A stretch of DNA of 64,000 bases from Thermosporothrix hazakensis. GTDB lineage: Bacteria; Chloroflexota; Ktedonobacteria; Ktedonobacterales; Ktedonobacteraceae. Below are positions 42,780 to 51,323 of this stretch, in pieces. The DNA is taken from positions 639,867-703,866 of the forward strand of contig NZ_QKUF01000001.1 in assembly GCF_003253565.1 (NCBI RefSeq), given 5' to 3'. The notes under the pieces are model-generated. The model was not told the DNA's origin and did no database searches. It saw only the letters and a list, made by a program, of their open reading frames with translations. The translations under genes were made by a program, and so were the position numbers. Numbering within the stretch: position 1 is the first letter of the stretch; the number at the start of each line of letters is the position of its first letter.

Positions 42780-43109
42780 ATGACAAAGGGGAAACAGGCA
42801 AAACCGCGGAAGCATATACCAATGCGCACCTGTGTCTCGTGCCACGAGACCAAATCGAAGCGCGAACTTCTGCGTGTTGTGCGCACGCCAGAAGGAAAGG
42901 TCGTGATCGACGCGACGGGCAAGAAGTCGGGCCGAGGCGCGTATCTGTGCGCTCGTCTCTCTTGTTGGCAACAGGCAATGAAAACCAGACGAATCGAGCA
43001 GGTTCTCAAGGTCGATAGCATCTCGGAAGAAGATAAAGCCGGGCTCAACGAGTTCATTGCGACCCTACCGAAAGAGCAAACGGTATCAACGGGCAGCACG
43101 AACTCGTAA
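42780..43109 (+). CDS. ylxR: YlxR (RnpM) family RNA-binding protein
   Basis: A 109-residue protein. PMRTCVSCHETKSKREL and RTPEGKVVIDATGKKSGRGAYLC are the YlxR signature, with the conserved CxxC and the GRGAYLC loop. It is a nucleic-acid-binding protein in the nusA-infB operon, described in Bacillus as a modulator of RNase P. The usual ylxQ (L7Ae-like) gene does not follow; instead 660 non-coding bases separate it from infB. Confidence 0.92.
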   Translation: MTKGKQAKPRKHIPMRTCVSCHETKSKRELLRVVRTPEGKVVIDATGKKSGRGAYLCARLSCWQQAMKTRRIEQVLKVDSISEEDKAGLNEFIATLPKEQTVSTGSTNS

Positions 43110-43195
43110 AAAAGTACCAGAACCTCAGACAATACCACGCGAAACCTGTATACTGTGTAGTATCGGTATATCATTCAGTTGTAATACGCAAACGC

Positions 43196-43228
43196 TTGCA
43201 AGTGGCGGCTTTCTGCTGCCATTTGCAA
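43196..43228 (+). promoter_or_regulatory. 14-bp inverted repeat overlapping the infB-leader promoter
   Basis: TTGCAAGTGGCGGC (43196-43209) pairs with GCTGCCATTTGCAA (43215-43228), with two G-U pairs if RNA, across a 5-nt loop. Its 3' arm is also the -35 of the promoter at 43223-43251, so it could be an operator for that promoter, or a strong hairpin ending the nusA-ylxR transcript. Confidence 0.55.
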
Positions 43229-43251
43229 AGGTTGCATCAGTATTCTATACT
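43223..43251 (+). promoter_or_regulatory. Promoter for the infB leader
   Basis: TTGCAA (43223-43228), a 17-base spacer and TATACT (43246-43251). The transcript would start near 43258, about 515 nt before the infB ATG. Confidence 0.6.
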
Positions 43252-43257
43252 AAATGG

Positions 43258-43772
43258 GATATCTTATCCGATAGAAGATTTTACTGAGCTGGCTGCCACA
43301 TTGTCTCACACCGTTCTTACACAGATAGCAATGTACCGGCATCTGGAAACAAAAGGCCGCCACTACTCGATGGTTGTTTTCTGATCGTCCCTTCTTTTCC
43401 AGCAGAACAAAGGTCGAAAAAGAACAAGGGACGTTTTCAATACGACGCTCTGACCTATCGGTCGGACAAGAATTGAAACGAAATAATGTATTGTATTATC
43501 TCTACTCTTGTTAGAGACACAGCCCCTCGTTTTACAGGGCAGTTGTATCAGCGAATGTTTGCGGAGCGATCAGCTATGATTCAATAAGCATAGCCTCTAC
43601 GCCAGAGAGCGCAGACTAAAAACATGCCTGGCACTGCACCAACGAGGGTCTGTCCCCTCTCCTACAGAAAATGCTGAAGAGAAGGAAGAAGGGTGACAGA
43701 CCTTTTTCATGGCTGTGAAGAGAGATTTCCGCCGCCTAAAGGCGCAGCAGATGATAGGAGGGAGTCTTCTTC
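43258..43772 (+). ncRNA. Long structured infB 5' leader or small RNA (candidate)
   Basis: No protein gene is visible in this span, which is bounded by a good promoter and an intrinsic terminator. Predicted elements in order: CGTCCCTT/AAGGGACG (43386-43393 with 43426-43433) followed by TTTT; TCTCTA/TAGAGA (43499-43504 with 43512-43517, 7-nt loop); GCTATG/CATAGC near 43580-43600; then the terminator at 43647-43707. It could be a regulatory leader or an independent small RNA. It matches no known RNA family I can recall. Confidence 0.4.
43647..43707 (+). terminator. Terminator/attenuator 65 nt upstream of infB
   Basis: GGTCTGTCCCCT (43647-43658) pairs with AGGG-T-GACAGACC (ending 43702; one bulged T), followed by five T residues to 43707. 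Its location between promoter and start codon means infB expression must pass it. Confidence 0.65.
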
Positions 43773-46076
43773 ATGAGAGATACGTCTGAACTCACAGAAG
43801 GCACTGAGCAGGCTAAACCGAAGACGACACAACAGACACATACCCGGAAGCCACGCGCAAGAGCCGAGAGCACAACACCAGGCAGCCAGGAACACGAGAA
43901 TAAAGCACAGACGCGGCGGCGTCCTTCCAACAGTTCCCAGGGCGCGACACGCACCCAGAGTGGAAGCAAAGAAGGGCATCAGGGCACAAGCCCAACGCCT
44001 GCCCGTCCTGCACATTCAAGAGGAAGCACACACGCGCAGCGTCCTGCCACTAGCACCCACGGAGGCCATCGCGGGCAGACAACCCGAACAGCAGGAAACA
44101 CTGCGACCAGTGGGCGGCCTGCACCCTCTGGGAAAACAGGCACTGCACAGCCGACTAGAGGTGCTCGCGGTGGTCAGGCAACCCAGTCGCCGACAGCCGG
44201 AACACGGACCAGTCGACCGAGTAAACCAGCCACCTCGCGTCCAGCCTCTCGCTCGAATGCAGCACATAAAGCGGCTGAACGTCGCGCCGCTCCGGTAAAG
44301 GAGAAACCCGCTGGCGGCCCGGTCACGATTCCACCACAGATTGTGGTGAAGGATCTGGCCGAGTTACTGGAGGTTACGCCGAATGAAGTCATTCGTCGTC
44401 TGATCGGTCATAGCATTTTCGCGAACATCAATCAGGTTATCGACTATGATAAGGCCGTCCTTGTCGCGCAAGAACTGGGCTTTGAGCCACAGGAGGCAAA
44501 GGTCTCTACGAATGCGGTACAGGGACGCCCCGTCGTCGCACCAGAAATCCAGAAACCCCCGATTCAGGACAAGAACGCGGTTGTCGTTCCTCCTGTCGTG
44601 ACAATTATGGGACACGTCGACCACGGTAAAACAACGCTGCTGGACACAATCCGGAAGACGAAGGTTGCCGCGGGCGAAGTCGGCGGTATCACACAGCATA
44701 TCGGCGCGTATCAGGTTGAGATCAACGGGAAGAAGATCACCTTCCTGGATACACCAGGCCACGAGGCCTTTACCTCGCTTCGGGCTCGCGGCGCACAGGT
44801 CGCTAATATTGCAATTATTGTCGTCGCTGCCGATGATGGCGTCATGCCACAGACACGCGAGGCAATCGACCATGCCCGCGCTGCCAATATGCCTATTATC
44901 ATCGCCCTGAACAAAATCGATAAGGCGGGAGCAAACCCCGATCACGTTAAGCAGCAACTGGCCGAAATCGGCATTGTTGTTGAAGAGTACGGCGGTGAAA
45001 CGGTCTGTGTTCCGGTCTCGGCCAAGAAGGGCGAAGGCATCGACGAACTGCTTGAGTACATCTTGTTGGTCGCGGAAATTCAGGATATCCAGGCCAACCC
45101 GAACAAGCTGGCAGTCGGTACCATCATTGAAGCCAAGATGGAGAAGAGCAGCGGCACATCTGCAACCGTGCTGGTCCAGGATGGCACTCTGAAAATGGGT
45201 GATCATATTGTTGTGGGCCCGATTGTTGGTAAGGTCCGTGCCATGTTCAACGATCGAGGCAAGCGCATTCAGAAAGCGCCACCGAGCACCCCGGTCAGCA
45301 TTCTGGGTCTTCCCGAAGTGCCACAGGCCGGTGATCGTGTCGAAGCAATGCCCGATGAGAAGAGCGCCAAGCAGCGCGCAGCTGAAGAGGCCGAGCGCCG
45401 CAAGCAGGAGGCCAACCTGAATCAGGTCAGCCTGGATACGCTCTATCTACAGGAGGGTGCGGTCAAGGAACTGAACGTCATCCTCAAGAGTGACGTGCAG
45501 GGCTCTGCCGAGGCACTGAAGAACTCGCTCTCGAAGATCAGCAGCGAGAACCTGAAGGTCCGCTTGATCCGCGAGGGTGTCGGTAATGTGACCGAGACAG
45601 ATGTCCATCTGGCGGCTGCCTCTGGCGCCATCATCATTGCCTTTAATGTGAAGACCGATGATGCAGCACAGCGTGAGGCTGCCAAAGAGGGCGTCGATAT
45701 CCGCCACTACAACATCATCTATAAGATGATTGAGGATATCGAGAACGCGCTGAAGGGCATGCTTGAGCCACAGTACCGTGAGGTTATTGAGGGTCACGCC
45801 GAGATCGTGGCAACCTTTAAGGCCGGACGCAATATGCAGATTGCCGGTTGCCGTATCACCGACGGTAAAGTGACGCGCTCTTCACAGGCTCGCGTTCTTC
45901 GCAAGGGTGAGAAGGTCTACGAAGGCAAGATTGGTTCTCTTCGTCGTGGTAAAGATGATGTTCGCGAAGTTCATACCGGTTACGAATGCGGTATCGTGCT
46001 TGACGACTTCAACGCCATCGAGGTTGGCGACATCATTGAAGCCTTTACACAGGAAAAAGTCCAGCCCGGCGCATAA
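43773..46076 (+). CDS. infB: Translation initiation factor IF-2
   Basis: A 767-residue GTPase that brings initiator tRNA to the 30S subunit. Residues 1-190 are a disordered Thr/Gln/Arg/Pro-rich tail of unusual, repetitive composition. The IF2_N domain is ~190-245 ([20 protein letters not shown]). The G domain starts at ~280 (GHVDHGKTT), with DTPGHEAF and NKID. Domains II, III and IV follow, ending in [26 protein letters not shown] sits 8 bases before the ATG. A terminator-like hairpin precedes it. Confidence 0.96.
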   Translation: MRDTSELTEGTEQAKPKTTQQTHTRKPRARAESTTPGSQEHENKAQTRRRPSNSSQGATRTQSGSKEGHQGTSPTPARPAHSRGSTHAQRPATSTHGGHRGQTTRTAGNTATSGRPAPSGKTGTAQPTRGARGGQATQSPTAGTRTSRPSKPATSRPASRSNAAHKAAERRAAPVKEKPAGGPVTIPPQIVVKDLAELLEVTPNEVIRRLIGHSIFANINQVIDYDKAVLVAQELGFEPQEAKVSTNAVQGRPVVAPEIQKPPIQDKNAVVVPPVVTIMGHVDHGKTTLLDTIRKTKVAAGEVGGITQHIGAYQVEINGKKITFLDTPGHEAFTSLRARGAQVANIAIIVVAADDGVMPQTREAIDHARAANMPIIIALNKIDKAGANPDHVKQQLAEIGIVVEEYGGETVCVPVSAKKGEGIDELLEYILLVAEIQDIQANPNKLAVGTIIEAKMEKSSGTSATVLVQDGTLKMGDHIVVGPIVGKVRAMFNDRGKRIQKAPPSTPVSILGLPEVPQAGDRVEAMPDEKSAKQRAAEEAERRKQEANLNQVSLDTLYLQEGAVKELNVILKSDVQGSAEALKNSLSKISSENLKVRLIREGVGNVTETDVHLAAASGAIIIAFNVKTDDAAQREAAKEGVDIRHYNIIYKMIEDIENALKGMLEPQYREVIEGHAEIVATFKAGRNMQIAGCRITDGKVTRSSQARVLRKGEKVYEGKIGSLRRGKDDVREVHTGYECGIVLDDFNAIEVGDIIEAFTQEKVQPGA

Positions 46077-46178
46077 GCAACCGATACAATATCGTACAGA
46101 ACAGAAGCGTGGAATCGAACTGATGACGGTCAGGAACATTCCACGCTGCTCGTATCATGGAGTTGAAGAGGGTCCATT

Positions 46179-46565
46179 ATGCCAAATACACATAGACAGG
46201 AAAAACTGGCGGAACTGATTGCCGAAGAGATCAGTGATCTGTTGCGCACCCGGGTAAAGGACCCGCGCGTCGGCTTCGCCAGCATCACCCACGTAGATGT
46301 CAGCGGCGACTTACGTCAGGCCAAAATCATGGTGAGCGTTATGGGTACTCCGGAAGAACAGCAGAAAACGATCCAGGGTCTCAAGAACGCAACCGGGTTC
46401 TTGCGTCGCGAGTTGGGTTCCCGCCTCGTGCTCCGTCATGTCCCGGAACTCACCTTCAAACTCGATCACTCGATAGCAGAAGGCGCTCGGGTCCTTGCTC
46501 TGATCAACCAGATTGAACGCGAAGAGCAGGAGAAGACGCAACAATCAAAGACAGAGGAAGAATGA
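46179..46565 (+). CDS. rbfA: 30S ribosome-binding factor RbfA
   Basis: A 128-residue single KH-fold protein acting in 16S rRNA maturation and cold adaptation. EKLAELIAEEISDLLRTRVKDPRVG is split by the usual family positions; ITHVDVSGDLRQAKIMVSV and LRHVPELTFKLDHSI are typical. The tail is Glu/Gln-rich. Its TGA overlaps the next ATG (ATGA). Confidence 0.95.
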   Translation: MPNTHRQEKLAELIAEEISDLLRTRVKDPRVGFASITHVDVSGDLRQAKIMVSVMGTPEEQQKTIQGLKNATGFLRRELGSRLVLRHVPELTFKLDHSIAEGARVLALINQIEREEQEKTQQSKTEEE

Positions 46566-47596
46566 GTCAGCAAACCGTTCCCACAGCTACCCCATTAGAT
46601 CAACAACTCAATCCAGAACTTGTGCAAAATGCAATGGCCCTGATAGAGCCAGCACAGCGGATCGCCTTACTCGCCCATGAGCACCCCGACGGCGATGCGC
46701 TCGGCTCTATTCTGGGCTTTTCTCATATACTCTCCCTGCTCGGGAAAGAATGCGTTCCTGTATGCGCCGATCCAGCCCCGCGCGCGTTTCACTTTCTTCC
46801 GGGCATCGAGAAGCTACAGACAACGCTCGGCGATGAACAATTTGATCTGGTCATTGCCCTGGACGCAGGCGAGTTCTATCGGTATGGAGCCATCTACGAA
46901 CGGCACAGCGCGTTTCTTGAGCGGGCCCGCGTCCTCAACCTCGACCATCACCTGACCAGCAGTGGCTGTGGACAGGTCAACATTATCGATGTGGCCTCCG
47001 CCGCGACCGCTGAGCTGCTTGTCCTGTTCCAGCAACAGGCAGGGCTCCCCCTGAATACAGACGCGGCACAATGCCTGCTGACCGGCATCATCACAGATAC
47101 CGGTTCGTTCCAGTATTCAAATGTGACTGCCCGAACGCTGGAGGCTGCCGCAGTGCTGCTGAATGCAGGCGCAGTTCCAGAAGTATCGGTGAAACCTATT
47201 TTCCGCACGCATCCCCTGGCCCAGAAGCGCCTTGAGGCCGAGGTTATCGCGAAAGCACAGGTGGCCTGTGGCGGTCGTCTGGTCTGGTCCTATATCTCGA
47301 AAGACATGCTTGAGCAGACCGGCGCGACAACCGAGATGGATAGCGGCTGTGTTGGGATGCTGCGCGATATCGAAGGCGTACAGGTTGGTGCTCTGTTCAA
47401 AGGCTACGAAGAGGGTGAAACCCGCCTGAGCCTGCGTACCTATGAGCCGGTAAACGCCGCCGATATCTGTATGCGCCTCGGAGGCGGAGGCCACGCCCGG
47501 GCCGCTGGCGCAACGATTTATAAGCCACTGGAAGAGGCCATTCCCGAGGTCGTCGCGCTCTTGAAAGAAGCCATCGGCGAAGGCGACGACGAATAG
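46562..47596 (+). CDS. nrnA: DHH/DHHA1 phosphoesterase, NrnA-like oligoribonuclease/pAp phosphatase
   Basis: A 344-residue enzyme. The DHH domain metal ligands are in HEHPDGDALGS (His41, Asp43, Asp45), LDAG (Asp101) and LNLDHH (Asp128-His129-His130). The DHHA1 part ends with GGGGHARAAGATI. NrnA degrades nanoRNAs and converts 3'-phosphoadenosine 5'-phosphate to AMP. The gene overlaps rbfA by four bases and precedes truB by 29, the usual order in Gram-positive-like operons. Confidence 0.93.
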   Translation: MSQQTVPTATPLDQQLNPELVQNAMALIEPAQRIALLAHEHPDGDALGSILGFSHILSLLGKECVPVCADPAPRAFHFLPGIEKLQTTLGDEQFDLVIALDAGEFYRYGAIYERHSAFLERARVLNLDHHLTSSGCGQVNIIDVASAATAELLVLFQQQAGLPLNTDAAQCLLTGIITDTGSFQYSNVTARTLEAAAVLLNAGAVPEVSVKPIFRTHPLAQKRLEAEVIAKAQVACGGRLVWSYISKDMLEQTGATTEMDSGCVGMLRDIEGVQVGALFKGYEEGETRLSLRTYEPVNAADICMRLGGGGHARAAGATIYKPLEEAIPEVVALLKEAIGEGDDE

Positions 47597-47625
47597 CGAT
47601 CAGGAAAGAGGAGCAGCGGGCTGTC

Positions 47626-48516
47626 ATGGATGGGATTCTTGTTATCAATAAAGCAACAGGCATGACGTCTCATGATGTTGTGGCGCGAGTACGCAGGCTT
47701 GTCAAACAGAAGCGCGTCGGACACGCTGGCACACTGGACCCGATGGCACAGGGCGTTCTGCCGCTCTGTCTGGGCCAGGCCACACGCGTCGCCGAGTACC
47801 TGAGTGAAAGCGGCAAGGCCTATGAGGCCGGGATTACATTTGGTACCGTGACCGATACCTATGATACGGAGGGGACGGTTCTCCGCACTGCCGATGCCTC
47901 TACGCTCACGCTGGAACAGATACAGGCCGCTCTCCCCCATTTCCTGGGGAAACAGCAGCAGCTTCCGCCGCGCTATTCGGCAATCAAGCTTCAAGGACAA
48001 CCCGCCTATAAACTGGCGCGTGCAGGCTCCGAAGTGCAGCTACAACCTCGCCCGATCGAGATCTATCATCTGAATGTGCTTGCATGGACACCTCCTACCC
48101 TGATGCTGGCAGTTGAGTGCAGCAAGGGGACCTATATTCGCTCACTGGCTTATGATCTCGGCGAGTATCTTGGCTATGGGGCACATCTTTCCTCGCTGAC
48201 CCGAACCCGCAGCGGTCCTTTCACTCTGGCCAAAAGTGTGACACTCGAAGCACTGGCCTCCGCGATAGAAGAAAACCGACTTCAGGAGTATCTGCTTCCT
48301 GCTGATAGCGCAGTGCGGCATTTTCCCGGACTGACGCTGGATGCGGAGACAGCAGAGCGTGTTCTGCATGGAAACACCTTTCGTTATCCGGCCCTCCCCC
48401 ATACACAAACGCCCCTGGCACGCGTGTATGATCCAGATGGCCGCTTTATTGCACTAGCCTCCTGGAATAGTGAGCAGTGCACCTGGCAACCAGTCAAGGT
48501 ATTCGTCACGGCCTGA
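47626..48516 (+). CDS. truB: tRNA pseudouridine(55) synthase
   Basis: A 296-residue enzyme that isomerises U55 in the T-loop of tRNAs. The catalytic Asp38 is in GHAGTLDPMAQGVL. GILVINKATGMTSHDVV is the N-terminal signature; YEAGITFGTVTDTYD and SKGTYIRSLAYDLGE are further conserved blocks. A PUA-like C-terminal part follows. GAAAGAGGAGC precedes the ATG. Confidence 0.95.
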   Translation: MDGILVINKATGMTSHDVVARVRRLVKQKRVGHAGTLDPMAQGVLPLCLGQATRVAEYLSESGKAYEAGITFGTVTDTYDTEGTVLRTADASTLTLEQIQAALPHFLGKQQQLPPRYSAIKLQGQPAYKLARAGSEVQLQPRPIEIYHLNVLAWTPPTLMLAVECSKGTYIRSLAYDLGEYLGYGAHLSSLTRTRSGPFTLAKSVTLEALASAIEENRLQEYLLPADSAVRHFPGLTLDAETAERVLHGNTFRYPALPHTQTPLARVYDPDGRFIALASWNSEQCTWQPVKVFVTA

Positions 48517-48713
48517 TCCCGAAATTCAAACTTTTTGTGACAACCAAACGTAATCAAGGATAAGAAGACAGCCAGAAAGAGCAGACGGCAAGCAGCACCG
48601 TCACCACGCCCGGGACTTGTGAGAGCCAGGCTTCTCCCTCTGCAAAGTTGAAACAGGATGCAGCCTCAAGCAGTCCGCTGAGCGTTGTTGAATGTCTGCT
48701 ATGGCTACGATTA

Positions 48714-48742
48714 TTGCTGACAAAAATAGCCTGTGGTACTAT
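48714..48742 (+). promoter_or_regulatory. ribF promoter with a dyad on the -10
   Basis: TTGCTG (48714-48719), a 17-base spacer and TACTAT (48737-48742). The perfect dyad GTACT-ATAGG-AGTAC (48736-48750) overlaps the -10. No FMN riboswitch-like pattern is visible in the spacer. Confidence 0.5.
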
Positions 48743-48816
48743 AGGAGTACTCTAAAGGCAACATTATTTAACACAATAGGGTACGGCATTTCCAAGAGAT
48801 TCTTCTGGAAGCCACT

Positions 48817-49788
48817 TTGAAAATATATATGGAATATACAACAACGCTCACACAAACCGAACCTATCGTTATTACTATAGGGAACTTCGATGGTATTCAT
48901 CGGGGTCACCAGTATCTTCTGCACACCCTCTGCGTCATGGCAGAACAGCTGAGCAGTAAACCGGTATTGGTTACCTTTTCACCTCACCCGCTTGAAGTCG
49001 TTCGGCCCGGCGTCCACCTCCAACTGCTCTCTACGCTTGATGAAAAGCTCGCCCTTGCCCGTGAATATGGCAAGGTTGCTGACTCAATTGTTGTTCACTT
49101 CACACCTGAAGTCGCGGCAATGACCGCCGAGGAGTTTATGGACAACCTGCGTCAGCACTTCACCATCAAGGGGCTGGTAGTCGGTGCGGATTTCCGACTC
49201 GGCCATAATCGTATGGGAGACGTTGCCTTTCTGCAACAGTACGGGCAACAGCATGAATTTGAGGTAGCTCCGGTTCCGCTCCAGGAAGATGATCAGCAGC
49301 GCATCAGCAGTACCCGCATTCGGAAGCTCATCGAAGAAGGAAATATCGTCGAGGCTAACACGCTCCTCGGACATCCATTTGAGGTAAGCGGCGTCGTTTT
49401 CCATGGAGATAAACGCGGTCGCCTCCTCGGTTTCCCGACGGCAAATGTCCGCCCTGGCGAGCAGAAATTGCTCCCGGCTGATGGAGTCTACGCCGCGTAT
49501 GTCCGCGTAGTCAAAAGTACCGGTGGTGACGAAGCGGGGGCCTCCACCGTTTATAACGGAGCAGTCAATGTTGGCTTACGACCGACCTTTGACGGAAAGG
49601 TGCGCCAGGTCGAAGCGCATCTACTGGATGTTGAGCTTGATCTGTACGATAAAGAAATTCGGATCGATTTTATTGCCCGCCTGCGAGGAGAGCAGAAATT
49701 TGCAGGCATTGAAGCGCTCAAAACACAGCTCTCCACTGATATTCAGCAGGCACGGCAGATATTAACAGCCAGGAGGGTGAGCAATTGA
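48817..49788 (+). CDS. ribF: Bifunctional riboflavin kinase / FAD synthetase
   Basis: A 323-residue enzyme making FMN and then FAD. The N-terminal FAD synthetase part (about 15-180) carries TIGNFDGIHRGHQYL and ISSTRIRKLI; the C-terminal riboflavin kinase domain (about 190-310) carries LLGFPTANV and NVGLRPTFDG. Start: TTG 48817 has GGAAG 5 bases upstream; the in-frame ATG 48829 has no close site, so the TTG is preferred but uncertain by 4 codons. The TGA overlaps the next gene. Confidence 0.93.
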   Translation: MKIYMEYTTTLTQTEPIVITIGNFDGIHRGHQYLLHTLCVMAEQLSSKPVLVTFSPHPLEVVRPGVHLQLLSTLDEKLALAREYGKVADSIVVHFTPEVAAMTAEEFMDNLRQHFTIKGLVVGADFRLGHNRMGDVAFLQQYGQQHEFEVAPVPLQEDDQQRISSTRIRKLIEEGNIVEANTLLGHPFEVSGVVFHGDKRGRLLGFPTANVRPGEQKLLPADGVYAAYVRVVKSTGGDEAGASTVYNGAVNVGLRPTFDGKVRQVEAHLLDVELDLYDKEIRIDFIARLRGEQKFAGIEALKTQLSTDIQQARQILTARRVSN

Positions 49789-50681
49789 AAGCTCGCCAGA
49801 ACCCATTAAATAAATTTGAAGCGTTTATGCAACGCCTGATCGAGCGTCCGTTCGCGCGTCTCTTTCCGTCCCGTCTGGAACCGGTGGAGATTGAGCGGCG
49901 GCTTGAGCGGGCGCTGGATGACAATACGTTGCTTCAGGGCGAGGGACGTCGCCTCGCCCCGAATGTCTATGACATTTACCTGAGCATCAAAGATCACCAG
50001 CAACTCGCTCCCGGTCAGGCCATGCTGGTTCGTGACTGGCAAAATCATCTTGTCGAGTACGCGCGACGCCACCATTATACCCTGCGCACAATGCCGATTA
50101 TTCGCCTGCACGCTGAAAGCTCAATGGGCCCCGGCGAGATTCGCGTTGAAGTGGAGATGGGTGACGGGCAAGGAGGTGACGGTCTGATGGCAACACAGGC
50201 CCTTTCTCCCGAACAGCTGGCTCAGATTCGTGCCGCCCTGCCACAAAACCAGTTCGGGGGCTCTTCCCCGCAACAACCGCCAGTTCCTCAATCTCCGACT
50301 CCGGCCAGCAGCCCCAATCACTATGGGCCGCCCGCGGGGAATAATCCGCCTTCTATGCCCGGGGTACAGCAGACGGCTGCGGTGCCACCCGCACGACTCA
50401 CCATCCGTCTACCCCAGTCAGGCCAGCAAGTCTATCGGATCGAAAAACCGGTCGTCAATATTGGTCGCCAACTCAGTAACGATATCATTGTTGAAGATAA
50501 ACGCGTCTCACGCTATCATGCTCAGGTAAAGTATCAACCCGACGGCAATTTTGCCATCTTTGACCTCGGTAGCACAAACGGTATCACGATCAATGGCATA
50601 CCGAATATGCGCCAACATGTTCTGCGCAATGGTGACCGTTTTACCATCGGCAGCTATGATTTCTACTTCGAGAGAAGGTGA
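49785..50681 (+). CDS. FhaA-like protein (DUF3662 plus FHA domain)
   Basis: A 298-residue cytoplasmic protein. Residues ~6-115 form the DUF3662 domain of FhaA (NKFEAFMQRLIERPFARLF, then LAPNVYDIYLSI). A Pro/Gln-rich linker follows, and residues ~215-290 are a forkhead-associated domain that binds phosphothreonine (VNIGRQLSNDIIVEDKRVSRYHAQ, DLGSTNGITING). It starts with TTG overlapping the ribF stop, with AGGAGGGTGAGC upstream. In Actinobacteria such a gene lies beside rodA/ftsW and Ser/Thr kinases; here two SEDS genes follow but no kinase. Confidence 0.9.
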   Translation: MKARQNPLNKFEAFMQRLIERPFARLFPSRLEPVEIERRLERALDDNTLLQGEGRRLAPNVYDIYLSIKDHQQLAPGQAMLVRDWQNHLVEYARRHHYTLRTMPIIRLHAESSMGPGEIRVEVEMGDGQGGDGLMATQALSPEQLAQIRAALPQNQFGGSSPQQPPVPQSPTPASSPNHYGPPAGNNPPSMPGVQQTAAVPPARLTIRLPQSGQQVYRIEKPVVNIGRQLSNDIIVEDKRVSRYHAQVKYQPDGNFAIFDLGSTNGITINGIPNMRQHVLRNGDRFTIGSYDFYFERR

Positions 50682-50693
50682 GACCTCCGCCCT

Positions 50694-51146
50694 ATGGCTT
50701 TACAAATAGACTCTTTTTTATTGATATTGCGCATTTTGCTGGTTGTGCTCCTCTACCTGTTTCTGATGCAGGTAGTTATTGCGATTACGCGCGATCTCAA
50801 GAAAAATGCAGCCGCCGGTGAGGGGAGTTCGGAGCCATCCGGGCGCATCTGGGGCCATCTTGTTGTGGTGAACAGCGGCCCAACCAGTCTAATGCCCGGA
50901 ACACGCTTCGCCCTTCAGCCTCAGACCAATATCGGTCGCGGCCCGACAAACACGATTCCTATTCAAGATCAGTACATTTCAGCAGAGCATACCCGCATGT
51001 GGTTCCGTAATGGCACATGGTACGTTCAGGACGCAGGTAGCGCGAACGGCACCTATGTCAACGGCCAACCGGCACGTGATCCACTCCCCGCGAAGGCCGG
51101 GGATATTATCAGCGTCGGCTACATCCAGTTTAAGCTGACCCAGTAG
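50694..51146 (+). CDS. FhaB-like membrane-anchored FHA protein
   Basis: A 150-residue protein with one N-terminal membrane helix (ILRILLVVLLYLFLMQVVIAI) and a C-terminal FHA domain (about 75-145; TNIGRGPTNTIPIQDQYISA, DAGSANGTYVNGQ). It lies 12 bases after the FhaA-like gene. Such proteins recruit phosphorylated partners of cell-wall synthesis at the membrane. Confidence 0.9.
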   Translation: MALQIDSFLLILRILLVVLLYLFLMQVVIAITRDLKKNAAAGEGSSEPSGRIWGHLVVVNSGPTSLMPGTRFALQPQTNIGRGPTNTIPIQDQYISAEHTRMWFRNGTWYVQDAGSANGTYVNGQPARDPLPAKAGDIISVGYIQFKLTQ

Positions 51147-51323
51147 ACCTGAGCCGCCCTTAAGGCACAGGTATTCGGGAGGATCAGGAACTCGTCCCCT
51201 CTCCTCCGCCGAGGCGCCTGAAAAAGAGCTTATGCGCGCTCCGATCCACAGAAATTCTTAGACCGATCAAAAAGCAGTGCAACAGGAAACGCTTAGCTCG
51301 TGTAGATAGAGAGGTGTAGATAG

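Noticed and set aside
48517..48816. FMN riboswitch upstream of ribF
   Set aside because: None of the conserved RFN element blocks is visible.
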